DNA of 64,000 nucleotides from Branchiostoma lanceolatum. Lineage: Eukaryota; Chordata; Leptocardii; Amphioxiformes; Branchiostomatidae. The DNA is taken from contig NC_089724.1 in assembly GCF_035083965.1 (NCBI RefSeq), forward strand, positions 27,837,435 through 27,901,434, written 5' to 3'. Below the pieces are notes generated by a model, which ran no database searches, was not told the DNA's origin, and saw nothing but the letters and a program-made list of their open reading frames with translations. Below are positions 40,601-43,767 of the stretch, piece after piece. Every line of letters begins with the position of its first letter. Positions within the stretch are counted from its first letter, which is position 1. The translations under genes were made by a program, and so were the position numbers.

Positions 40601-40718
40601 ACGAGAGAACCAGCAAGGAGACGCTAGAACAGATCGACGACATCTTGAACGTCAATCCACTGTTGTCTCCTTCGGTGGAGTTGTACCACAACTTCCAGGG
40701 TCAGCTTCGCCAGTTTAA
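146..40718 (+). CDS. Gene A: polycystin-1-like / REJ receptor with lectin and mucin ectodomain (5' partial)
   Basis: This is a multi-exon membrane receptor-channel of the polycystin-1 (PKD1-like) family. I joined 48 exons (listed in the block entries below). Every donor is GT and every acceptor AG, all splice phases agree, and the frame stays open for 12,902 nt to the TAA at 40716-40718. Order: tectonin repeats (about residues 1-182), mucin (183-1484), C-type lectin (1485-1610), PAN-like (1628-1709), Ser/Thr linkers, SEA (1812-1919), EGF x2 (1920-2000), REJ (to about 2430), GAIN/GPS (to about 2960), PLAT (2994-3162), membrane helices and polycystin channel (3163-3900), and a cytoplasmic tail. 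The first exon starts mid-codon, so the start codon, signal peptide and promoter lie upstream. The join from EGF to stop is very firm. Attachment of the tectonin, mucin and lectin exons rests on phase continuity and lack of any other gene boundary; they could belong to a separate upstream gene. Confidence 0.85.
412..718 (+). mobile_element. Internally deleted LINE relic
   Basis: Bases 450-525 translate to VEKLRQGLNPCKASRPDQIP, a reverse-transcriptase motif of non-LTR retrotransposons. From about 585 to 718 the sequence instead matches the 3' end of the LINE copy at 47040-47470 (shared ataaccagctgct, cgcgccgcg, cctgcgaagct, ggcggttataccggctat). The middle is missing. It sits in gene A intron 1. 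Confidence 0.65.
1546..1893 (+). mobile_element. tRNA-derived SINE, family S1, full length
   Basis: The head has an A box (GTGGCGCAACGGCAGAGCG) and B box (GAGTTCGAATCCC), followed by a body with cttgtgcccttgggaaagg and a tail ending gggtaatttctgaccaatg and an A run. Full-length second copy at 37459; 5'-truncated reverse copies at 28616 and 56940. Confidence 0.8.
2881..3279 (+). CDS. Gene A exon 4: Thr/Ser-rich mucin segment
   Basis: One 399-nt exon, phase 1-1, encoding 133 residues made almost entirely of Thr, Ser, Ala and Val. It is built from loose repeats of about 30 residues around the motif EANTTVVxSTTGT, with N-x-T glycosylation sites. It should be an extended, O-glycosylated stalk outside the cell. 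Acceptor tttcag and donor gtaatg are good. The repeat unit is the same as in exon 5, from which it is separated by a 1.8-kb intron carrying an inverted-repeat transposon, so the two exons were probably one repeat tract or arose by duplication. Confidence 0.75.
3522..4630. mobile_element. Foldback-type element rich in cacggtttgtgac repeats
   Basis: The outer parts and the centre consist of many direct and inverted copies of gtcacaaaccgtgcc / ggcacggtttgtgac. Inner arms of about 200 bp (3690-3890 and 4345-4560) are inverted copies of each other. No coding capacity. It separates the two mucin exons. Confidence 0.65.
5084..8590 (+). CDS. Gene A exon 5: giant mucin-like exon
   Basis: A 3,507-nt single exon, phase 1-1, encoding 1,169 residues dominated by Thr, Ala, Ser, Pro and Val. 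The basic unit is about 30 residues (approximately A-T-T-x-A-N-T-T-V-V-S-S-T-x-G-A). Between about 6415 and 7165 the unit is locked into a 180-bp (60-residue) tandem array of about four copies; the two copies sharing 6481-6600 and 6661-6780 are nearly identical, which indicates recent unequal exchange. The acceptor is taken at acag before 5084 because it completes an Asp codon with exon 4 and reproduces the TTEDAN-type repeat; the donor is gtacat after 8590. Function is a heavily O-glycosylated spacer that lifts the N-terminal lectin repeats far from the membrane (inference from composition). Confidence 0.85.
8991..9150 (-). mobile_element. Decayed M1 MITE
   Basis: Reverse-oriented, diverged copy of the M1 family: tcaacagagcgctcacg, then ttttgttgtcttttcagcc and tatgatattccaatc match the reverse complement of the copy at 26264. 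Confidence 0.55.
9705..10082 (+). CDS. Gene A exon 6: C-type lectin domain
   Basis: One phase 1-1 exon of 126 residues that is a complete C-type lectin-like fold. Visible landmarks in order are GWIRNGTEFYKIF (first strand), REACAREGGTLA (helix and first Cys), WIGLND, YVWEDGTPLGDFN, SQDCVAL, MWNNIDC and YICQR, including the four canonical cysteines. The long-loop calcium/sugar motif (EPN or QPD) is absent: the sequence after W-E-D-G is TPLGDFN, and WND reads WNN. Calcium-dependent sugar binding of the mannose or galactose type is therefore not assured, and the domain may bind protein. The acceptor tattttcag is strong. Confidence 0.9.
10108..10860. mobile_element. Inverted-repeat element with GCACACGTGCA arms
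   Basis: The left arm (10108-10270: ttgcacacgtgcacg repeated, then gaaatggaacgaaat repeats) is an inverted copy of the right arm (10680-10855: cattccatttcgttcc, then cagcacacgtgcatgc). The centre holds homopolymer C and A runs at 10340-10392, which make assembly and open frames there unreliable. Confidence 0.6.
11086..11136 (+). CDS. Gene A exon 7: short linker exon
   Basis: A 51-nt phase 1-1 candidate exon giving DICLTMITASTTARTTG between the lectin and PAN-like domains. Acceptor ttgtag and donor gtatat are acceptable, and the phase fits both neighbours. It is small enough that it could be chance; skipping it keeps the frame. Confidence 0.5.
11306..11551 (+). CDS. Gene A exon 8: PAN/Apple-like domain
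   Basis: An 82-residue phase 1-1 exon with a cysteine pattern typical of PAN/Apple or WSC-like modules: CGLSAFRH, then LQACADACCTDLTC, SFQYNIYNQCYLKNKNC. In polycystin relatives and other receptors such modules bind carbohydrate or protein. Eight cysteines are visible, enough for four disulfides. Acceptor ttccag is good; donor gttgga is weak. I cannot separate PAN from WSC without a profile search. Confidence 0.75.
11901..13639 (+). CDS. Gene A exons 9-13: array of short Ser/Thr linker exons
   Basis: Five small phase 1-1 exons: 11901-11969, 12447-12503, 12963-13028, 13279-13335 and 13583-13639. Three of them (12447, 12963, 13279) are clear duplicates of one another, each reading roughly D/N-L/F-QN-V/I-T ... 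N-S/T-T-V/L-SG, and each ends in the same TCxG|gt donor. Each adds 19-23 residues with one or two N-x-T/S sites. Because all are phase 1-1, any of them can be skipped without breaking the frame. They form the glycosylated hinge before the SEA domain. A dead copy lies at 12252-12311. Confidence 0.65.
12252..12311 (+). pseudogene. Dead copy of the short Ser/Thr exon
   Basis: The sequence starts after a good acceptor (ttcacag) with ACCTTCAAAATACAATCACA, closely matching the live exon at 12447. It has an in-frame TAG after AGCGGGGACA, and its donor is destroyed (tctg|ataact where the live copies have gtaact or gtaaat). It is a decayed member of the exon array. Confidence 0.6.
13640..14840. other. 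Intron, nothing recognised
   Basis: AT-rich to about 14340, then a mixed-composition stretch to 14530. I saw no exon that fits the phase and no repeat family. Confidence 0.4.
14841..15871 (+). CDS. Gene A exons 14-16: SEA domain
   Basis: Exons 14841-14953 (phase 1 to 0), 15207-15265 (0 to 2) and 15720-15871 (2 to 1) assemble into one SEA domain of about 108 residues. Landmarks are LAIPIIWDDSYEDRNS, AFKDLEADVISS, LYNSIPGFSSVIVQRI and the C-terminal VGTVLITAAQ ... VGGVAITDVGI. SEA domains often self-cleave at G-S-V-V-V; here the equivalent position reads GVAASIGVQF, so autoproteolysis is doubtful and the domain is more likely an intact spacer. The asymmetric phases that nevertheless agree across all three exons are strong evidence that they are joined. 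Confidence 0.8.
16394..16534 (+). CDS. Gene A exon 17: EGF-like domain 1
   Basis: A phase 1-1 exon of 47 residues with the six-cysteine EGF pattern: CDSFTCIDHAVC, then AKCVCQPGYEGNATIHC. It joins exon 18 to give HCRDINEC, the usual tandem EGF junction. The following intron of 2.2 kb holds a pogo-type transposon relic. Confidence 0.9.
17024..17155. repeat. Possible SINE body relic
   Basis: The stretch gacgttaaatggaggtcccg followed by gagcacttgaaagaaccc and gccgcacttatcgaaaagag resembles the body of tRNA-type SINEs of invertebrates. No tRNA head is left. Recognition is from memory of such sequences. Confidence 0.35.
17159..18696 (+). mobile_element. Pogo/Tigger-type DNA transposon relic
   Basis: Lies in the intron between the two EGF exons of gene A. 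The proposed ends, cagtatatgccaatt and (reverse complement of the right end) cagcatgtacatgccaag, are similar, and an inner pair, gcatatctgtatagcccat and atgggctatacagatatgc, is a perfect inverted repeat. It carries a CENP-B-like transposase fragment at 17742-18575. No clean TA duplication is seen on the right. Confidence 0.65.
17742..18575 (+). pseudogene. Truncated pogo/CENP-B-type transposase
   Basis: An open frame of 277 codons from a good ATG. Residues 1-60 are a helix-turn-helix (LTLAEKVKVIQLLDGVPK, EVARRFGVSQPQV); 75-145 a second CENP-B DNA-binding domain (ALMRWFLNARAKGMPLSG, LSRWKERNNIAFKRAHGE). The DDE domain starts with VYNCDETGLFYRAMPSG (first catalytic Asp) and reaches the conserved NKKAWM, after which it runs into unrelated sequence. 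The second and third catalytic acids are missing, so it cannot transpose. Higher GC than the surrounding intron, as expected of an insert. Confidence 0.85.
18747..19328 (+). CDS. Gene A exon 18: calcium-type EGF and start of REJ region
   Basis: A phase 1-1 exon of 194 residues. It opens with DINECMTGAHVC, the calcium-binding EGF signature, followed by NREGSYACASCYPD, then passes without a break into a beta-rich segment. It ends in a receptor-for-egg-jelly hallmark: ADIAGG then DIVLDASSSTDPDAM and FTYSWTC. REJ regions occur in polycystin-1 and in sea-urchin sperm receptors that recognise the egg coat. No PKD (Ig-like) repeats are seen before it. Confidence 0.9.
19463..19605. mobile_element. 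Short foldback MITE
   Basis: An almost complete palindrome: aggttctctaatgccggc at the left is matched by gccggcattagagaacct at the right, with a 22-bp motif (gttgtgtagccaagggagtt) repeated in each arm. It lies in gene A intron 18. Confidence 0.65.
19765..22206 (+). CDS. Gene A exons 19-23: REJ region
   Basis: Exons 19765-19987, 20364-20577, 20960-21125, 21615-21703 and 22084-22206, with phases 1-2, 2-0, 0-1, 1-0 and 0-0, all agreeing. Landmarks are ECSNCEENEQVSYNWTL, GDYAFRVEASL, GSCTVSPENGTA with FTFTCTG, GFSDADKPLTYTFLF and DFVVRIQAQVSDSLGA; the D-A-D-K-P-L-T-Y-T-F string is a standard REJ motif. The region is extracellular and probably acts as the mechanical or ligand-binding stalk of the receptor. 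Intron 21126-21614 holds an inverted-repeat element. Confidence 0.9.
21164..21462. mobile_element. Inverted-repeat element with hammerhead-like motif, copy 1
   Basis: Flanked by the 12-bp direct repeat accggaataccg (21152-21163 and 21463-21474). The two arms contain ggtcaccgaaacgtcgg (21391-21407) and its inverted counterpart near 21199-21237. In gene A intron 21. Confidence 0.7.
22762..28531 (+). CDS. Gene A exons 24-31: post-REJ stalk and GAIN domain
   Basis: Exons 22762-22953, 23371-23496, 24132-24240, 24711-24802, 25322-25573, 26567-26782, 27389-27656 and 28338-28531; all phases agree. The first part is helical and Ala/Ser-rich (VASQLVVGENSPL, NSVTSVLNTVSANASAEA), typical of GAIN subdomain A. 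Later exons are beta-rich (SLKFRSDSGPVGVNNL, SVHVTVTPDVEGIPV) and end in KCLFFDEGQQQWSSDGCE, the Trp/Cys half of the GPS motif. The donor of the exon ending at 24802 (gtttgt) lies inside a (GTTT)n tract. Many N-x-S/T sites are present (for example FTNDTTTNDTT). Confidence 0.9.
23019..23203. mobile_element. TA-ended inverted-repeat MITE
   Basis: Inverted arms agcctctaccaggctcc / ggagcctggtagaggct, flanked by agaaaatag and ggaaaatag (8 of 9 bases match). A diverged relative lies at about 50830-51040 in gene B. Confidence 0.65.
23562..23862 (+). mobile_element. tRNA-derived SINE, family S2
   Basis: Head with A box (gcctagtgggtagagggc) and B box (gagttcgaaccccgg), body, and tail gactttaacttaactttaaa. 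It differs from S1 throughout the body. In gene A intron 25. Confidence 0.75.
24803..25250 (-). mobile_element. 5'-truncated LINE with (CAAA)n tail
   Basis: On the - strand the part at 25090-25215 translates to RRSVAYRGPNVWNSLPPDTR, the C-terminal reverse-transcriptase motif of CR1/RTE-like elements. The tail is the (GTTT)n run at 24803-24835. The 3' region matches the + strand copy at 32330-32610. It abuts the 3' end of a gene A exon. Confidence 0.65.
25575..26056. repeat. Compound inverted/direct repeat
   Basis: The unit taacttccgttaccgtttga ... gccaaactgtcgtttttaaa occurs twice in direct orientation (25615 and 25840) and once inverted (25945-26055). It looks like a MITE with one duplicated arm, or two nested copies. 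Confidence 0.6.
26264..26508. mobile_element. M1 MITE, complete copy
   Basis: About 245 bp with terminal inverted repeats of about 40 bp (ctctcactggacccgcggca at the left). The internal part has gacaacaaaacgcac and cgttgagtgctttgtc-like strings shared with copies at 46349, 50505, 53096, 57972 and 8991. No coding capacity. Confidence 0.75.
26783..27388. other. AT-rich intron with internal duplication
   Basis: The string taatttgcctccaaac occurs near 26986 and 27139, each followed by catatgatta- or tatatgatta-type sequence and cttacat, so about 150 bp is tandemly duplicated. Otherwise nothing. Confidence 0.5.
27900..28241. mobile_element. Inverted-repeat element with hammerhead-like motif, copy 2
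   Basis: Flanked by the exact 14-bp repeat caggtcgtgttaat (27886-27899 and 28242-28255). Arms carry aggtcaccgaaacgtcggtg and its inverse. In gene A intron 30. Confidence 0.75.
28616..28842 (-). mobile_element. SINE S1, 5'-truncated
   Basis: Reverse copy of the S1 body and tail, with a (TAA)n microsatellite at 28616-28650 as its tail. Confidence 0.75.
28845..29613. other. Intron before the GPS exon, nothing recognised
   Basis: Unique-looking sequence with a 65-codon chance frame near 28943; no domain or repeat seen. Confidence 0.4.
29614..29850 (+). CDS. Gene A exon 32: GPS cleavage motif and first membrane helix
   Basis: A phase 0-0 exon of 79 residues. It carries THCLCNHLTAFGSDF, the second half of the GPS motif with an intact HL|T cleavage site, so self-cleavage into two non-covalently held chains is expected, as in polycystin-1 and adhesion GPCRs. 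About 40 residues later comes the first membrane helix (VVITIGVLFGLYLLIVIW) with a charged cytoplasmic end (ARLEDKKD). Confidence 0.93.
30131..31781 (+). CDS. Gene A exons 33-36: PLAT domain
   Basis: Exons 30131-30229, 30575-30753, 31280-31345 and 31620-31781 (phases 0-0, 0-2, 2-2, 2-2). The PLAT/LH2 signature is clear: YQVQVFTGTRASAA, VFLVLKGEKGQSGP, PLGPLQSIHIWHNNIG, WFLEQVIVNDL, FLCKRWLAVEEGDG. In polycystins this domain sits in the first cytoplasmic loop and binds lipids and trafficking proteins. It is followed by a basic stretch and HLWFSVIGRPATR leading into helix 2. Confidence 0.93.
32135..34740 (+). CDS. Gene A exons 37-41: membrane helices 2-5
   Basis: Exons 32135-32294, 33296-33398, 33813-34067, 34169-34243 and 34553-34740. 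Hydrophobic helices visible are SCCLSLLMCTMLTNIMFF, IGIQSALMVIPVNLLIV, WFLVFATCSLSAFFTML and SQPIKILLIGFLFALII. The conserved polycystin strings FTRVQRVSCCL, GFEYGREK and SQPIKIL are all present. Exon 39 is an acidic, Ser-rich cytoplasmic loop (VERTDGDIGNVEDEDYD). The intron after 34740 is invaded 12 bp past the donor by an inverted-repeat element. Confidence 0.92.
32330..32610 (+). mobile_element. LINE 3' end with (AAAC)n tail
   Basis: Matches the reverse complement of 24800-25010 (ctctgctatattgtatctga, cctgccgatttgagcttatc) and ends in aaacaaacgaacaaacaaac. Confidence 0.6.
32715..33020. mobile_element. Inverted-repeat element with hammerhead-like motif, copy 3
   Basis: Shares the left end tttcatcaggttggta and arm motif ggcaccgaaacgtcagc with copies 1 and 2 but is more diverged. 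Confidence 0.55.
34753..34936. mobile_element. TA-ended MITE just inside a gene A intron
   Basis: Starts tagcctcc, ends ggaggcta, arms of about 50 bp (ctttttcaagttacagtttt / aactgtaacttgaaaaag). Exact 9-bp duplication cagaaaatg at 34744-34752 and 34937-34945. Its left edge is 12 bp from the donor of the exon ending at 34740. Confidence 0.8.
35113..35818 (+). CDS. Gene A exons 42-43: loop and channel helix S1
   Basis: Exons 35113-35193 and 35579-35818, both phase 0-0. The first encodes an acidic linker; the second encodes ERFVELGLKEACYD-type loop sequence and helix S1 (YDFVFYTSYILLLLIIANG), followed by MYRMSNHLRDTFADPFSE, the start of the extracellular TOP region. The 3' half of exon 43 and its donor are repeated downstream as a broken copy (35867-36235). 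Confidence 0.92.
35867..36235 (+). pseudogene. Broken duplicate of exon 43 split by a MITE
   Basis: From about 35867 the sequence repeats the 3' half of exon 43 (FVFYTS then IANGNRD) and, after an insertion, its end (MSNLRDTFADHF-like, then a shifted aggtac donor region). It has a frame change near ACCATAACATATG, lost the His codon of NHLRD, and is interrupted by a 204-bp inverted-repeat element at 35966-36169. It cannot be used in frame. The copy came from a local tandem duplication that included the exon 3' end and the start of the intron. Confidence 0.75.
35966..36169. mobile_element. TA-ended inverted-repeat MITE with 9-bp target duplication
   Basis: The element starts taatctccaag and ends cttggagatta with long inverted arms (about 80 bp). 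It is flanked by the exact duplication atgtccaac at 35957-35965 and 36170-36178. A 9-bp duplication is the Mutator-like hallmark. It carries no coding capacity. Confidence 0.8.
36497..37420 (+). CDS. Gene A exons 44-45: TOP (polycystin) domain
   Basis: Exons 36497-36860 (0-1) and 37176-37420 (1-0). They encode the extracellular polycystin loop between S1 and S2: FETFWAFVRKSMISDLY, LRQVRVSPDGSCDVPGPM, then GTYYGGGYMVQL, IDDNTRALFIEFIVYNAN and FNLLAEFTNLGKAYPQCE. The last strings are near-universal in the PKD family. The domain builds the cap over the pore and mediates subunit contacts. Confidence 0.93.
37459..37810 (+). mobile_element. SINE S1, full length
   Basis: Near full-length copy with A box gtgtggcgcaacgacagagc and B box ccgggttcgtattctg (diverged), tail gggtaatttctgaacaataa. 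In gene A intron 45. Confidence 0.8.
38020..38865 (+). CDS. Gene A exons 46-47: channel helices S2 and S3
   Basis: Exons 38020-38125 (0-1) and 38700-38865 (1-2). Helix S2 is AWGFVLLGCHGVFFLITL; the link RRILTLGREYFKMFW leads into S3 (VVELILSLLALAEIGVHL). The charged-residue arrangement matches the PKD channel voltage-sensor-like domain. Confidence 0.9.
39287..40718 (+). CDS. Gene A last exon: S4-S6, pore and repeat-bearing cytoplasmic tail
   Basis: The 1,432-nt terminal exon encodes S4 (YLLGWLVCVACLKLLYLC), S5 (FMIVFFIFFMAFSMFGYLVL), the pore helix and filter (TLFSVMLGNMDYDTV), and S6 (VIFMSNIVVLMFLAILCDAF), then about 300 cytoplasmic residues. The filter reads LGN where calcium-permeable PKD2-type channels have LGD. 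The tail contains four degenerate repeats of about 57 residues starting near 40066, 40234, 40409 and 40582 (each with S/W-SV-x-x-x-x-x-N-QQ), two of which carry RRRSS followed by SGIE, good basophilic kinase sites. The stop is TAA at 40716-40718. Confidence 0.95.
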
Positions 40719-41367
40719 TGCTATATTTGTTGACGGATTTATTTCTTTTCGGTGATCATGTCATGTTCCATCCCATCCCATCCCATTGCAAATTCGGCTG
40801 TAAATGAAATGAACAGGTAATACATGTAAATAGTGCATGCAGATTTGATCATGCAAATGAATGTGTGTAATTCTGCACAAGCAATCTTCTTCTCTGTGTG
40901 GTACTTGCTGCACCTACCTCTAGATACAAGCACCGTTAGATCAACTTGAAGTTACTTCTTAAAGTGTTGCCTTACTTTAGGTATCTTGCGTGCCTCCTCC
41001 TTTGCTGTCAGCATCACAATCATCCGCTTTTCTTGTGTGCCGGTATTTATGCCTTAATTGCTGTTTTTGCACACACAGTGCATGAAAACTGTATATTGCA
41101 CATTATTTCACTTACAAGCATACATGTATCAATATATTGATGCTAATTATGACTTGTGTTTTACGGCTCTAGGTCTTTGGACTTGCAAGTTGAAGACGTT
41201 GTAGACACTGAGATGCCGTAGGCAGTATACCGCATGTTGTCTTTAAAATCGACGTTCTTCGGGATCTACCCATAAGTCATATCGATTCGATGTTCACAAT
41301 CATCATGTATTTTTTTTATTTTTTATTTTATCACATTTTATTTTATTTCATTTTATTGAATAGCAAC

Positions 41368-41747
41368 ATGCAATACAAGACATCCCAGGCAGCAATATCT
41401 GATATCGGGCGTCTTACACATAGGAAGTACAAAACACTGTTGAAATACTACGCATATATACAAACACAAATTCCTAACGAACACCATAGTGATAATAATG
41501 ATAATAATAATAATTACAATGATAAAATATCAATCATCATGTAACTATATATATATATATATATATATAGTTACATGATGATTGATATTTTATCATTATA
41601 ATTATTATTATTATCATTATTATCACTATTGTGTTCGTTAGGAATTTGTGTTTGTATATATGCGTAGTATTTCAACAGTGTTTTGTACTTCCTATGTGTA
41701 AGACGCCCGATATCAGATATTGCTGCCTGGGATGTCTTGTATTGCAT
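41368..41747. repeat. Near-perfect palindrome, about 190-bp arms
   Basis: The left arm begins atgcaatacaagacatccca and the right arm ends in its reverse complement; only a few mismatches are visible across the arms. The centre is an (AT)n run at 41547-41569, and another (AT)n run follows the right arm. Confidence 0.9.
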
Positions 41748-42504
41748 ATATATATATATATATATGCCCAGTGGAGAATTTAGTTGAGGTTAAGTTGTTC
41801 CGGCGATAGGCCTAGGGGCAGATGTGATAATGCACATTTATATATATTATGGACAATACGGTATTGATATCTATATCCCTATGTATTTGTCTAGATATCT
41901 GGTGCGTTTGTCGTCAATGAACATCCCGTCCACTAATTTTTTACACTTTCGTAGGAAATGAGTTTTTACTTTATTTATCGTTTGAGTACCGTTTATACGT
42001 ACAGTGGACGTCGAATATTTGGAGGTACGTGTTTTGTTACTTTTCTCTAGTCACTGATTGAAGAATGTTCTAGTTACTGACTTTCAGATAATTATGATGA
42101 TAAGCATCATCTTACGTAAACAGGGTACTACAAGTGATATCGGTATACTTAGTAATCAGGATATGTGTGTGTTTATGCTACTTACATGTACGTCGTTATA
42201 TCAGCACCCATCCAAAAGTGAGTGATAATCATTAGCGGTACAAATAATTAACAACAGGTACCGTCGAAAATGCATGTTAGAATGGGCTTCTGTATTTTGT
42301 ACTGTTTGTATTTTATGTCAGTGGGCATCGTTAACAACGATGGGCAAACAGATGGAATGAAGTTTTTGTTTGTTAAACCTGTCGTTATTTGTCTAAAGGA
42401 GGATGAATGTTTGTCATTCCAATTTATAGCTATGAAGCTGCAAAAATAAAAAAAGAAACTTACGGTCTAGATCATCACCAACTTATTGAGTCCATCGTCT
42501 ATTG

Positions 42505-42530
42505 AATAAACATTTATTGCCTGCAATAAA
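42505..42530. promoter_or_regulatory. Candidate bidirectional poly(A) signal
   Basis: AATAAA at 42505-42510 is followed two bases later by TTTATT at 42513-42518, which is AATAAA on the - strand; a second + strand AATAAA lies at 42525-42530. On the - strand this is the first such hexamer I found downstream of gene B's stop. On the + strand it is the first good cluster after gene A's stop apart from an A-rich AATAAA near 42444. It could end both transcripts. Confidence 0.45.
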
Positions 42531-42835
42531 ATACTAAGCGACCAGCAGCAATAGCGCAATGCTTAACCTTAAATCACTTTTACACGTAAAAACCAATAGC
42601 TTATAAATTCATGGACGATCACAATTGTTCAATGTATCATGATTTATATTATATAAAGTTTACTAACTTTGTTTTATATTCTGCCCAACAATTGGTCTTT
42701 TACTGGCATAAATGGTTAAGAAAGTTCAGCTTATGTGTCAAGGTAACTATGGTATAAACATTTGATACGTTATCCACAAAGGGTAGTCTCATATTTTGCA
42801 ATCGTCATCATAGCTACACATTTAACCCTATCTAG

Positions 42836-43284
42836 ACTGGGGTGGCGGGGGGCTAAAAGTGCCCACGCCAACTTTGACATCGTATAAGTGACAAATGACG
42901 TATGCTAGGACTACCAACCTTGGCGACTTTTCTTTAAATTTAGTTTACAATTTTATGATAATAGTTTAAGTTACTAGTTTTTGTAAAACAATGATATTTC
43001 TTAGGTTTTCTTGCTCAACCACACTAAAACCAACACGTTTTTGTTTAGTACCTTTAGATATTTACGGGATTCCATATTTAGCCAAAAAAGCACATCGATG
43101 ACGTCATAATTACGTCATATTACGTCAAAACATTACCAAAACTACCAAAATTATTAACGTTCGCGTGAACATCACACTGCAAATTTGGTGATGATACACC
43201 ATACCGTTTGGAAGTTATTTGGGGGCGAATCAGCACCCCCCCCTCAGTCCCAGATATCCAAAAAAAAGCCCTGTCTAGATAGGG
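42836..43284. mobile_element. piggyBac-like MITE, copy A
   Basis: Ends ccctatctagac / gtctagataggg with TTAA at 42832-42835 on the left; the right flank reads taaa, one base off. The internal gcccacgccaactttgacatcg-type segment (first 20 bases gcccacgccaactttgacat) recurs in copies at 47872 and 54111. Confidence 0.65.
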
Positions 43285-43767
43285 TAAATTGTTGATTTTT
43301 GCTAAATGCCATCATTCTATCCTTATCTTACCTTTACCTATTCCCATTACCATACATTAAGTATGATGTATGCGTTACATTCTATAGTAAGGTATATCGC
43401 TTGCCCGAACAAATAAAGCATTACATACGTAACAATACAACGTGGGCAAACGACAGCTTTCAACTGATCATCGTTGCCACACTGACTCTTTAAATTAGAT
43501 TCTTACTGAAACTTATCTGTATTTTATAGTATGAAATATTCCATATATATTCGTGAGAATAGCATTATATGACATGGCCACCTGAATAAACAACAAAACA
43601 CTTAAAGCTCTTTGAACCGTTCGTCAACAACAAATAACTATTTTAGCAGCAGCAAGTTACATTAGATAACATTGACGCGACTAGAAGCTGATATGGTTAA
43701 GTACAGGGACATAACTCAGACTAAGAATCGTTATTATGTTCCTGCATTGATCTCATGCTATAAAGCC

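Larger units (their letters stand above)
40719..43767. other. Convergent intergenic interval (both 3' UTRs)
   Basis: Lies between the two stop codons. It holds the palindrome at 41368-41747, the poly(A) cluster at 42505-42530 and a TTAA-bounded element at 42836-43284. No other coding exon was seen on either strand. Confidence 0.7.
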
